Positions 1 through 7,692 of a stretch of DNA of 64,000 nt are shown piece after piece. The position numbers and the translations under genes are program-made. The DNA comes from Acidobacteriota bacterium (GTDB taxonomy: Bacteria > Acidobacteriota > Terriglobia > Terriglobales > Acidobacteriaceae), in contig JAFDVW010000016.1 in assembly GCA_018268755.1 (NCBI GenBank), forward strand, positions 1 to 64,000, given 5' to 3'. How positions within the stretch are numbered: position 1 is the stretch's first letter; each line of letters begins with the position of its first letter. Below the pieces are notes generated by a model, which saw only the letters and a list, made by a program, of their open reading frames with translations, did not search any database and was not told the DNA's origin.

Positions 1-341
1 TCCTCGAGAATGTGCTGGTCGCGGGCAAAGATGGTCTCCACCCCCAGCACTACCGGCCGGTCGCCGGGTTGGGCGCGGTTTTCCAGTAGAGCCGCGGCAT
101 AACGCTGGGCCGAAGGCAAAGCATGATAGTCGCCGACCAGCAGCAGATCGGCGGCATGAATGGCGGCCTGCAGGTCCTGCGGGGCCAAAACCGACTCATA
201 GGCGCGGAAGGCCTGGCTGAATTCGCGGAGATATTTGCGGCGGCCGTTGGAATCGTAAGCCCGGATTTCGCGCTCCACTCCCGCCAGCGCGTGCAACTGC
301 GCCTCAGAGCGGCGGGAGCGTAGATGACTGGCGGTGGCCAT
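1..341 (-). CDS. ChaN-like protein, N-terminal part (runs off the window)
   Basis: This reading frame starts at ATG 341 and is still open at base 1, so only the first 113 codons are visible. Residues 67-76 (LLVGDYHALP) and 97-104 (VVLGVETI) resemble the opening strands of the ChaN/Tiki haem-uptake-type fold, where a GD/E-x-H motif is followed by a strand ending in a conserved Glu. ChaN proteins are haem- or iron-associated and often lipoproteins, but no signal peptide or lipobox is seen here; the N-terminus is rich in Arg and polar residues. It is divergent from the ubiX gene, with about 145 bases between them. The family call rests on the short N-terminal motif only, so the function is tentative. 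Confidence 0.6.
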   Translation of the reverse strand, partial: MATASHLRSRRSEAQLHALAGVEREIRAYDSNGRRKYLREFSQAFRAYESVLAPQDLQAAIHAADLLLVGDYHALPSAQRYAAALLENRAQPGDRPVVLGVETIFARDQHILE

Positions 342-486
342 GGTCCTGGTTCGTCAACTTTGCCGTTCGCGATTAGCTGTTGGCCCTTCCTGAACCGTGT
401 GGCTAAAGGCTAAAGGCCATCGACTAACGGCTGCTTCTTGACTTCGTCTCTTTTCCGTCCCTATCCTCAAAGGGCGAGGAGTTGGT

Positions 487-1110
487 TTGCCCGACCATTC
501 GAGCCGTTCATTGCAAACTCTGACCGTGGCCACGACCGGGGCCAGCGGTTCCCTGTTTCTCAAGCAATTTCTTCTGGCCGTGGAGCGCGAGCCGCGTATC
601 GGGGCCGTCAACTTCGTCGCCTCCGACAGCGCCCTGCGCGTCATGGCGGAAGAACTTGGCCTCAAGGGCCGCGCCCATCTCGCTACCCAGTTACTGGCTC
701 CCGAGATCAAAAAGCCTTCGCGCAAAATCCAGCTGCAAGCCAATGCCGATATCGGCGCCAACATCGCCAGCGGCTCTTATCCCGTGGACGCGATGGTGGT
801 CATTCCCTGCAGCGTGGGCACCCTCGCCCGCATCGCGCACGGCGATGCCTCTCATCTGATCGAGCGCGCCGCCGACGTTTGCCTCAAAGAACAACGCCGC
901 CTGGTGCTGTGCGTCCGCGAGACGCCGCTCAATAAAATCCACATCCGCAACATGTACCGGGCAGCCGACGCCGGAGCCACCATCTTTCCCTTAATCCCGG
1001 CCTTCTATTACCGGCCGGCCTCGCTGGAACAGATGGCGCAGGAGTTTGCCAGCCGGGTTCTGGCTCACATCGGCCTTCCCCAAAGCCACGCTTATCGCTG
1101 GAAAGGCTGA
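487..1110 (+). CDS. ubiX: UbiX-family flavin prenyltransferase
   Basis: The family joins dimethylallyl phosphate to FMN to make prenylated FMN, the cofactor of UbiD-type decarboxylases. The 207-residue product has the family's usual length and motifs: TGASG at 17-21 (FMN phosphate loop), PCSVGTLARIAHG at 107-119, RETPL at 144-148 and AGATIFPLIPAFYYRP at 162-177. The start is TTG 487, placed by a GAGGAG ribosome binding site at 476-481. No ubiD partner is in the window, so the decarboxylase served is unknown. The gene is divergent from the ChaN-like gene and is followed by about 155 bases without a gene. Confidence 0.92.
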   Translation: MPDHSSRSLQTLTVATTGASGSLFLKQFLLAVEREPRIGAVNFVASDSALRVMAEELGLKGRAHLATQLLAPEIKKPSRKIQLQANADIGANIASGSYPVDAMVVIPCSVGTLARIAHGDASHLIERAADVCLKEQRRLVLCVRETPLNKIHIRNMYRAADAGATIFPLIPAFYYRPASLEQMAQEFASRVLAHIGLPQSHAYRWKG

Positions 1111-1265
1111 CCCTAAGTAAAGAAATATCTATTACTTAGAGGAGATCGGCTGGGTTCTGGGGGAAGTCCAGTGTAGAAACCCGGAAGTCCCAGCGGCCAG
1201 ATGTCCACGGGACATGGACTTAGGGGTAGATTGCCCTGCGGAATAAACAGGATAGGATTCTGCGC

Positions 1266-4076
1266 TTACTTGGCTGTCGCCGCGCGGGCGGCCCGCGCGA
1301 TACGCTCAAAGCCTTTTTGCGCGGCGGCCTTTTCCAGGGACGCCAATGTAGCCGGTCCCTCGGCCAGCCCGGCGTGCAATTGCGCCTGTCCCAGCAGTAG
1401 CCGGCCCTCTAGTTCCTGCGGCACAAAACCATATTGGCCCGCCTCACGAATGGCCTTCTGCAAGGAGGGCAAGGCCGCGCCAGCGTTGCCATCAGCCAAC
1501 CGCAGACGCGCGGAAGCAAGCAGCACGGCCAGCCGGGAGGGGCGGTCCTCGCTATGCGCGGCCTGAACCAGCGCCTTGCCCAGCAGAGCTTGCGCGTCGT
1601 TTTCTCTGGTGCTGTCGGTTGGCCCCGACTGCAGGCTCTCTGCCAGCAGCGCCTCCGCCACCGCTTCGCGGTCGGCCGCACCCTCGGCATGAAACTCCTG
1701 CTGTGCCGGTTGAGCGTGGCTTTGCGCTTCATTCGCGACGCCCTCGAGCAAGGCCAGCCGGGCCAGCGCCAGCTGGCTCTCCGCCAGCCCCGTCTTGTCC
1801 CCGAGTTCCTGCCGCAAGGCCAATGCATCCTTTTGCTTCTTGTGGGCCTCGGCCATCTGCCCGCGCGCCTCGAAGAGGTCCGCCTGTCCGGCGTAGGCGT
1901 AAGCCAGAACATCTTTCTTATGGATGGCTTCTGCCAACTGCTGCGCCTCGTGGTAGTTCTTTTCCGCTTCGTCCAGATTGCCTTGCAGGTAGTACATCCC
2001 GCCCAGATCACATAACGTGGCCGCAATCATGTAGCGGTCGGAGCGATTGCGATAAAAACTCAGTGCATCCTTCCACAGCGAAGCAGCCGCGGTGACTTGG
2101 CCGCGCGCTAGGTGGATCTCTCCCCGGTTCAGCTCGGCCAGGGCCGCGCCTTCTTCATCCTGTATCTCGCGGGCCAACGCGATGGATTCGGCATATTTGG
2201 CATCCGCTTGCTTCAGCTGGCCACGTTCTTTGAGCAGGATGGCGATGTTGTTCAGCGCTTTGGCTTCGCCGCTCTTATTGCCCACTTGTTTGCGAATGGC
2301 CAGTGTCTCGGCATAGGCCTGCAGGGAGCCGGAGATGTCTCCCTCGCGATGCAAGAGGACGCCCAGATCAAGCTTGGCGAAGGCCACTCCCATCTGATAA
2401 CCAATGGCACGAAACGTCTGTTCACAATCTTCAAAGGCCGTTCTCGCCTCGGTATTATGTCCCAGTTGCAGTTCGGCCCATCCCTGCGTCAGCCGGGCCA
2501 AGCCGTAGGTCTCGCGTTGTCCGCGGGCCTGAGCCAGCTTGGCCGCCCGCATGCCGGCTTGCTCTTCGGCGGAAAAATCCGACAGCAGCCGTTGTGCTTT
2601 GGCCTCTGCCAGATCAATCTGCGGGTCGCTGCCTTCCGGTTGCGGCAGGCGGCGCAGCCTGGCCGCTGTTTCCAGCGCCTGTTGGGGCCGGCCAGCGTTG
2701 CTTTGCGAATCTGCCAGGCGCAGGCCATACGCGAGTTTGTCAGGATGCGCCTTCCACAGCGCGGCGAAGGTGTCTGCCGCCCGCTCGTCCTGCCACATGG
2801 CCGCGTAGTAGCCGGCTTCCACCAACTGCTTTTGTTCCTGGGGAAGATTCGAAGAGAGCTCGAGCGCCAGCTTGGCTTCCGCTTTGGCCTTGCCTTCGTA
2901 TCCCAGGTTGCTCCAGGCCGAACCCAGCGCGGCATGCACCATGGCGTTCTGGGGATCGGCGGCCACCGCCTTTTCCAGCAGATCGCGCGCGGCCACCGAA
3001 TCCGAAGCCCGCAGTCGATCCAGGCCTTGGGCGTAGAACTGCAAGGCGGTGTCATTGGAGGGAAGCAAGTCCTGCCAGCGCGCCAGGTCTGCCGCCACCA
3101 TGTTGGGCAGGCCCAGCTTGGGACGAAGTTCATTTCCCAGGCGCGCCACCATCTCGAAGAGCTGGCTCTGCGTGCCGGTGACCGCCGAGGCGGCCAGCGT
3201 GTCCCCCGACCGGGCGTCCTGCAGACGCACATCCAGCCGGATATGCGGGTCCGAGCCCTTGCCCAGCGCGGTGTAGCCGCCCAGCACCACCAACTCCACG
3301 CCCAGATGATTACCAATGCGCTGCAAATTTTCCTGGCTGAAGTTGTCCTGGTCTTGCAAGGCCAGGTCGGCCTTCATGCGGGCCACATCATCGCCGGTAA
3401 TCACACGCAAAGATTCCCCCGCGGCCAATTCGGTGTCCAGCATCTCGGAAACAGCGGTGGAAATCCAGGCTGAGCTGGCTTGTCCGGTGAGGTTCCTGAA
3501 TCCCAGCACGGCAATGGCGGGACGCAACCGTACGGCCGCGCTGACCGGGCCGTTCGCCGTGGAAGGGTGCGCCAGCCGGGCCATGCGCTCTTTCAAGTCG
3601 CTGCCCTCGAGGAGTATGACCACCGCCACCAGGGCGAAGACTGAAATGGCCGCCGGTATCCAGGTCACCGGGCGCGGGCGGCTCGCGGGTTTCGCTCCCG
3701 AAGTTGCGGCCGCGGGCGCCGGACTGGCCCCCACAGCCGGAGTCTTTTCCTGCTCTACTACGGCCAAAAAGCGATAGCCCACCCGCGGCAGGGTTTCGAT
3801 GTAGATGGGCTGCTCGGCGCTGTCGCCCAGCGCCTTGCGCAATTTCTTGATAGATGTGTTCAGGCCATGTTCAAAATCAACGTAGGTGTCCGCCGGCCAC
3901 AACCGCTGCTGCAGCTCCTCCCGGGTTACCACTTCGCCGGGATGTTCCATCAGCATCAGCAGTATTTCGAAGGGCTGTCCGCTGAGCTTGATTTTGAAAC
4001 CGCGCTGGAATAATTCCCGGGAACGAAGGTGGACTTCAAAGTCGCCAAAACGAAACCACTGGGCAGGAATGGCCAT
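1266..4076 (-). CDS. ToxR/CadC-like winged-helix regulator with TPR sensor domain
   Basis: The 936-residue protein has a PhoB/OmpR-type winged-helix DNA-binding domain at about 6-108 (with the GLNTSIKKLRKALGD recognition region and a C-terminal VGYRF hairpin), a low-complexity Ala/Pro linker, one membrane segment at about 138-158, a TolB/FlgO-like segment at about 190-300 (AIAVLGFRNLTG), and then many TPR repeats to the end. This is the CadC/ToxR layout: cytoplasmic DNA binding joined to an extracytoplasmic protein-interaction domain. Acidobacteria carry many paralogues of this arrangement. I chose ATG 4076 because the domain begins directly after it; an upstream start at 4130 would add 18 unrelated residues. 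No clear ribosome binding site decides between them. The target genes are unknown. Confidence 0.85.
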   Translation of the reverse strand: MAIPAQWFRFGDFEVHLRSRELFQRGFKIKLSGQPFEILLMLMEHPGEVVTREELQQRLWPADTYVDFEHGLNTSIKKLRKALGDSAEQPIYIETLPRVGYRFLAVVEQEKTPAVGASPAPAAATSGAKPASRPRPVTWIPAAISVFALVAVVILLEGSDLKERMARLAHPSTANGPVSAAVRLRPAIAVLGFRNLTGQASSAWISTAVSEMLDTELAAGESLRVITGDDVARMKADLALQDQDNFSQENLQRIGNHLGVELVVLGGYTALGKGSDPHIRLDVRLQDARSGDTLAASAVTGTQSQLFEMVARLGNELRPKLGLPNMVAADLARWQDLLPSNDTALQFYAQGLDRLRASDSVAARDLLEKAVAADPQNAMVHAALGSAWSNLGYEGKAKAEAKLALELSSNLPQEQKQLVEAGYYAAMWQDERAADTFAALWKAHPDKLAYGLRLADSQSNAGRPQQALETAARLRRLPQPEGSDPQIDLAEAKAQRLLSDFSAEEQAGMRAAKLAQARGQRETYGLARLTQGWAELQLGHNTEARTAFEDCEQTFRAIGYQMGVAFAKLDLGVLLHREGDISGSLQAYAETLAIRKQVGNKSGEAKALNNIAILLKERGQLKQADAKYAESIALAREIQDEEGAALAELNRGEIHLARGQVTAAASLWKDALSFYRNRSDRYMIAATLCDLGGMYYLQGNLDEAEKNYHEAQQLAEAIHKKDVLAYAYAGQADLFEARGQMAEAHKKQKDALALRQELGDKTGLAESQLALARLALLEGVANEAQSHAQPAQQEFHAEGAADREAVAEALLAESLQSGPTDSTRENDAQALLGKALVQAAHSEDRPSRLAVLLASARLRLADGNAGAALPSLQKAIREAGQYGFVPQELEGRLLLGQAQLHAGLAEGPATLASLEKAAAQKGFERIARAARAATAK

Positions 4077-4215
4077 ACTGAAAGGCGTGCGCGTGCTGTG
4101 GATTCTAGCATCGAAAATTCCTGCTTCCAACCCAGGGCGGGCGCGGCCCGGTTCCCATTCTGGGGCCCCTTCCGCGGCCCCTATTGACTGCCGAAATTAC
4201 CCACTTTCGTGCTAT

Positions 4216-4242
4216 TTGACCTGACGCCCATTCCGTACTAAT
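4216..4242 (+). promoter_or_regulatory. Sigma-70-type promoter of the structured RNA gene
   Basis: A TTGACC -35 box at 4216-4221 is followed 15 bases later by ACTAAT at 4237-4242 (or by TAATCT at 4239-4244 after 17 bases). Transcription would start near 4250, just before the closing helix of the RNA. The -35 match is 5 of 6; the -10 matches are weaker (4 of 6 and 3 of 6). Confidence 0.55.
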
Positions 4243-4272
4243 CTGCGGTTACACCGGAAAGGAGGTGGTCGG

Positions 4273-4335
4273 ATGACAAGTTCTGATTCAGGTAGTTGTA
4301 GCATCACTAGACCAGGTGAGGTGGCTGAGACTTAG
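4273..4335 (+). CDS. Possible 20-codon leader-like peptide inside the structured RNA
   Basis: ATG 4273 follows an exceptionally long Shine-Dalgarno sequence, GAAAGGAGGTG at 4257-4267, with 5 bases between. The frame encodes MTSSDSGSCSITRPGEVAET and stops at TAG 4333-4335. The Shine-Dalgarno bases are also the 5' strand of the RNA's closing helix, so folding would hide them. The TAG lies in the 5' strand of the 7-bp hairpin. It could be a translated regulatory peptide or a chance frame in an RNA whose 5' arm happens to be purine-rich. The peptide has no signal sequence and no known similarity to me. Confidence 0.25.
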   Translation: MTSSDSGSCSITRPGEVAET

Positions 4336-4483
4336 GGCGGTTGCTCTAAGAACCTTCGCAACTCGACCGGTGATTTTGGATTGATTCCGCCCGGCGTCAG
4401 GTCGCGCCGGATACCCGGAGTTTGTCGAAGTGGCCACTACTTCTAGAGTGACCACCTCTTGGTCAATCCCAAACTGTCCACCG

Positions 4484-4520
4484 CGGCCCGCGTGCGCAAG
4501 TGCGCGGGCCGTTCTCTTTT
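4484..4520 (+). terminator. Intrinsic terminator of the structured RNA, GNRA-capped
   Basis: Arms 4484-4495 and 4500-4511 form a 12-bp GC-rich hairpin with two internal G-U pairs and a GCAA tetraloop, followed by TTCTCTTTTT. Confidence 0.9.
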
Positions 4521-4597
4521 TCCGCACGCCGCCGCCCGCGCACAGCGCCTTCCCAGCATTTATCATGAAGACTTCGAACCCATTTTCAGGAGCGTGC

Positions 4598-5293
4598 ATG
4601 AACTCGTCGTCCCCCGGTGTCCCTAAAATCCAGGCCGTCGTCCTCGATTACGGGCAAGTATTGTGTTTTCCTCCCGACCCCAGCGAAACCGCGCGCATCG
4701 CTCGCGCCTTTGGCCTGAGTGACGCCCAATTTCCCGCCTTCTATGACACCAACCGCGGCCTTTACGACCGTGGCGACCTGACCCCGGAGGAATACTGGAC
4801 CAAGTTCGCGGCCAGCACCGGCACCCCGCTGACCGCGGAGAAAATGGCCGAGCTGCGCGCCTGGGACGTGGAAATGTGGAGCAAGGTGAATCCGGTGATG
4901 GTGGATTGGCTGGCCGCGCTCCAGGCCGCCAGGTTCCGCACCGCCCTGCTCTCCAACATGGCCGAAGACATGATGGCCAAGATGCGCCGCGACTTCCACT
5001 GGCTGAAGAGCTTCGACCACGTGGTGTTCTCCTTCGACCTGCGCCTGGCCAAGCCGGAAGCCGCCATCTACGAGCGCTGTCTCACCCTGCTGGGAAGCAA
5101 GCCGGAAGAGACCATCTTCGTGGACGACCGCGAGCCCAACGTGCGCGCCGCCCGCGCACTGGGTATCCACGCCATTCAGTTCCGCTCCGTCGCCCAGTTG
5201 CGCCAGGACTTACACAATCTTGGCTTTTCCGTGTTGCCTTCGGGGGACGGGGCCGCCGGCCGCGACGTCATTACCTTTGACCTGGAGGACTAG
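4598..5293 (+). CDS. HAD-superfamily hydrolase, haloacid dehalogenase-like
   Basis: The 231-residue protein begins with a HAD motif I strand (VVLDYGQVL), carries LLSNMAED as motif II, KPEAAIY with the conserved Lys as motif III, and IFVDDREPNVRAARALG as the metal-binding motif IV, with a helical cap between motifs I and II. This is the layout of the small haloacid dehalogenase/epoxide hydrolase N-domain-like HAD group, soluble phosphatases or dehalogenases whose substrate cannot be read from the sequence. The start at ATG 4598 is fixed by AGGAG at 4588-4592. It lies 78 bases after the RNA terminator, so it probably has its own promoter. Confidence 0.88.
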   Translation: MNSSSPGVPKIQAVVLDYGQVLCFPPDPSETARIARAFGLSDAQFPAFYDTNRGLYDRGDLTPEEYWTKFAASTGTPLTAEKMAELRAWDVEMWSKVNPVMVDWLAALQAARFRTALLSNMAEDMMAKMRRDFHWLKSFDHVVFSFDLRLAKPEAAIYERCLTLLGSKPEETIFVDDREPNVRAARALGIHAIQFRSVAQLRQDLHNLGFSVLPSGDGAAGRDVITFDLED

Positions 5294-5342
5294 CCGGAGT
5301 GCTAGAATGCGCCTTCTTCCCTCTCGCGCATAAGGAGAAGAC

Positions 5343-6581
5343 GTGGGCCGACTGACAGGACTTCTGGGATTGCTGGCCATGCTGGCGCTGGCCTGGCTGT
5401 TCTCCACCAACCGCCGCGCCATTCGTCCGCGCACGGTCGGTTGGGGACTCGGCCTGCAACTCGCCTTCGCCTTTCTGGTGCTCAAGGTCCCGGCGGGACA
5501 AAAACTTTTTGCCTGGCTGGGAGACGTCTTCACCCGCTTCCTCGATTACGCCTACGCCGGCTCTTCCTTTGTCTTTGGCGACCTGGGGCAAAAGGGCGGC
5601 AAGGTCTACCTCGCTTTTCAGGTGCTGCCCATCATCATTTTTGTCGCCGCTTTCTTCGCCATCCTCTATCACTACGGGGTGATGCAGTTCGTCATCCGTC
5701 AGATGGCGCGGGTCATGATGAAGTTCATGGGCACCAGCGGCGCCGAATCCATGAACGTGGCCGCCAGCATTTTCCTCGGCTGCACGGAGGCTCCGCTCAC
5801 TATCCGCCCCTTTCTTCCCCGCCTCACCCGCTCCGAGCTGATGACCATCATGACCAGTGGCATGGCCCACATCAGCGGCGCGGTGATGGGCGCTTACATC
5901 GCCTTCGGCGCGGACGCGCGCCACCTGCTGACCGCGGTCATCATGACCGCGCCCGGCACCCTCATGATTTCCAAAATGCTGGTGCCGGAAACCGAGCAGC
6001 CCGTCAGCGCCGGCCGGGTCGACATGAGCGACGAAGAAATGGGCGAGGACAAAAGCGAGAACCTGCTGGGCGCCATCGCCAAAGGCACCACCGACGGACT
6101 CTATCTCGCGCTCAACGTTGCCGCCATGCTCATCGCCTTTCTGGCGCTGATCGCGCTGGCCAACGGCATGCTCGGCGGCATTCACAATGGCCTGGCGCAC
6201 TTTGGCTGGAACTGGTTTCCCACCAGCTTCGAGAAAATTCTGGGCACGCTCTTCGCACCCATTGCCTGGCTGATCGGCATTCCCTGGAAGGATTGCGGGG
6301 CCATCGGCAATCTGCTGGGCACGCGCATGGTGCTGAATGAGTTTGTGGCTTACTCCATGCTGGGAGCGCAGAAAGCCGCGCTCGACCCGCGCTCTTACAC
6401 CATTGCGACGTATGCGCTGTGCGGCTTCGCCAACCTGGGCAATATCGGCATTGAGATTGGCGGCATCGGCTCGCTCGCGCCCAACAAGCGCGGCGAGCTG
6501 GCGAAGCTCGGCGTACGCGCCATGCTGGCCGGCACCATGGCCAATCTGATGTCGGCCTCGATTGCGGGCATGCTGCTGTAA
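5343..6581 (+). CDS. nupC: Concentrative nucleoside transporter (NupC/CNT family)
   Basis: A 412-residue polytopic membrane protein of the CNT family, which imports nucleosides with H+ or Na+. Family signatures are present: [14 protein letters not shown] near 144-157 (the GxTEAP motif that binds nucleoside), NEFVAY near 333-338 and the [16 protein letters not shown] segment near the C-terminus. The start is GTG 5343 with AAGGAGA just upstream. It is followed by a purine nucleoside phosphorylase, so the pair can import and then split purine nucleosides. A 141-bp palindromic repeat lies between the two genes, so they may not share one transcript. Confidence 0.93.
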   Translation: MGRLTGLLGLLAMLALAWLFSTNRRAIRPRTVGWGLGLQLAFAFLVLKVPAGQKLFAWLGDVFTRFLDYAYAGSSFVFGDLGQKGGKVYLAFQVLPIIIFVAAFFAILYHYGVMQFVIRQMARVMMKFMGTSGAESMNVAASIFLGCTEAPLTIRPFLPRLTRSELMTIMTSGMAHISGAVMGAYIAFGADARHLLTAVIMTAPGTLMISKMLVPETEQPVSAGRVDMSDEEMGEDKSENLLGAIAKGTTDGLYLALNVAAMLIAFLALIALANGMLGGIHNGLAHFGWNWFPTSFEKILGTLFAPIAWLIGIPWKDCGAIGNLLGTRMVLNEFVAYSMLGAQKAALDPRSYTIATYALCGFANLGNIGIEIGGIGSLAPNKRGELAKLGVRAMLAGTMANLMSASIAGMLL

Positions 6582-6633
6582 GTTGAAACTTAAAATATCT
6601 AAAGACTGTGCCGGAGCGGGCGTCTCTGTAAAG

Positions 6634-6774
6634 CTGTCATTCTGAGCCAGCAGCCGTCGCAAAGTGACGGCTGCGCAGTCGAAGAATCCCTACCGAGTTA
6701 TGTTTTTGGAATTAGCGATGCTTCGATTGGCAGAGTTCCGCATAGCGGAACTCTCACTGCACTCAGCATGACAG
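6634..6774. repeat. Palindromic intergenic element with terminal inverted repeats (copy A)
   Basis: The ends CTGTCATTCTGAG (6634-6646) and CTCAGCATGACAG (6762-6774) are inverted repeats with 12 of 13 bases paired. Inside are two perfect hairpins, 6651-6658/6666-6673 (8 bp) and 6733-6741/6745-6753 (9 bp, loop ATA), and the string GTCGAAGAATCCC. Related copies lie at 54064-54186 and 57593-57651. It resembles REP/BIME or MITE-like elements and encodes nothing. Confidence 0.8.
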
Positions 6775-6806
6775 TTTCCACGACGCCCGCCCACACCAGA
6801 ACTACT

Positions 6807-7649
6807 ATGACCCAGGACTTCTTCACCCTCGCCGAATCTGCTGCCGCCTTCGTACAGGCGCAAACGTCCTTGCGCCCGCGCATCGCTGTCGTTCTCGGCT
6901 CGGGATTAGGCGCTTTTGCGGACACGCTGACCAACACCACGCGCATTCCCTACGCACAGATTCCCAGCTTCCCGCGCGCGACCGCCATCGGCCACTCCGG
7001 CCAGTTCGTCATCGGCCAGCTTAATGGGCTTCCACTCGTCGCCATGCAGGGCCGGGTGCATCTTTACGAAGGTTACTCGCCGCAGGAAGTCGCCTTCCCC
7101 ATGCACGTGCTGGGCCGCCTGGGCGTGCAGTCGGTGGTGCTGACCAACGCCGCTGGCGGCATCAATCTCGCTTACGAGCAAGGCGCGCTGGTGCTGATTA
7201 AAGACCACATCAATCTGCAAGGAAAAAACCCTTTGGTGGGGCCCAATGACGACCACTTCGGACCGCGCTTTCCCGACATGACACAGGCTTACTCGAAGCT
7301 CTACCGTGGCATCGCCCGCGAAGAGGCGGCCAAACTCGGCCTGCCGCTGCAGGAAGGGGTTTACGCCGGGGTGATCGGCCCCAGCTTTGAAACGCCCGCG
7401 GAAATCCGCTATCTGCGCACCATCGGCGCCGATCTGGTCGGCATGTCGACCATCTCGGAAGTCATCGCCGCGCGCCACATGGGAATCGAGGTGCTCGCCA
7501 TTTCCTGTGTCACCAACATGGCGGCCGGCATACTTGACCAGCCCCTAAGCCACGAAGAAGTGCTCGAGACCGGCGAGCGCGTGAAACAGCAATTCGAAGC
7601 CCTGCTGCGCGCCGTGCTACCGCGCCTGGCCGCAGCGAATCAGGCATAA
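6807..7649 (+). CDS. Purine-nucleoside phosphorylase (PNP type I/PunA family)
   Basis: The enzyme splits inosine or guanosine with phosphate into base and ribose 1-phosphate. The 280-residue product carries the trimeric PNP signatures: VVLGSGLG near 28-35, GHSGQF, VVLTNAAGGIN, GPSFETPAEIR and GMSTISEVIAARHMG. I chose ATG 6807 because an ATG at 6768 lies inside the repeat element and would add 13 residues unlike the family; neither start has a strong ribosome binding site. It works with the NupC transporter upstream for purine salvage. A terminator lies one base after the stop codon region, shared with the convergent TonB receptor gene. Confidence 0.93.
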   Translation: MTQDFFTLAESAAAFVQAQTSLRPRIAVVLGSGLGAFADTLTNTTRIPYAQIPSFPRATAIGHSGQFVIGQLNGLPLVAMQGRVHLYEGYSPQEVAFPMHVLGRLGVQSVVLTNAAGGINLAYEQGALVLIKDHINLQGKNPLVGPNDDHFGPRFPDMTQAYSKLYRGIAREEAAKLGLPLQEGVYAGVIGPSFETPAEIRYLRTIGADLVGMSTISEVIAARHMGIEVLAISCVTNMAAGILDQPLSHEEVLETGERVKQQFEALLRAVLPRLAAANQA

Positions 7650-7686
7650 AACAGGGCACGGAGTGTTCCGCGCCCTGTTCTTCTTA
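7650..7686. terminator. Intrinsic terminator between convergent genes
   Basis: AACAGGGC at 7650-7657 pairs with GCCCTGTT at 7672-7679, with an inner CGGA/TCCG helix, followed by CTTCTT on the + strand. It ends the phosphorylase transcript and may also slow the opposing receptor transcript. Confidence 0.75.
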
Positions 7687-7692
7687 TCCTGC

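Larger units (their letters stand above)
4249..4520 (+). ncRNA. Candidate free-standing structured RNA, class not recognised
   Basis: This stretch has no convincing protein gene but carries the marks of an RNA gene. An 11-bp helix closes it: 4260-4270 pairs with 4450-4460, with one G-U pair. Inside are a 7-bp hairpin (4331-4337 with 4344-4350, loop CGGTTG), a possible GAAGT/ACTTC hairpin near 4427-4443 and the palindrome AGTGGCCACT. A promoter-like pair lies upstream and a strong intrinsic terminator ends it at 4520, giving a transcript of about 270 nt. I compared it from memory with 6S, SRP, tmRNA, RNase P and common riboswitches and saw none of their signature sequences. It is separated from both neighbours, so it does not look like a leader of the HAD gene. 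The exact ends are estimates. Confidence 0.6.

Noticed and set aside
1111..1265. Short inverted repeats (TAAGTAA/TTACTTA and ATGTCC/GGACAT) after ubiX as a terminator.
   Set aside because: The stems are short and AT-rich or lack a T run, so they do not support a terminator.
4288..4599. A 103-codon frame on the minus strand across the structured RNA.
   Set aside because: It runs antisense through the RNA helices and terminator, has no ribosome binding site, and its residues only reflect the RNA sequence.
5271..6662. A 463-codon frame antisense to nupC.
   Set aside because: It is a shadow caused by high GC content. Its product is rich in His, Gly and Glu with no domain, while the opposite strand encodes a clear transporter.
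6768..6806. The earlier ATG of the purine nucleoside phosphorylase frame.
   Set aside because: It lies within the terminal repeat of the palindromic element, and the extra residues do not fit the family.
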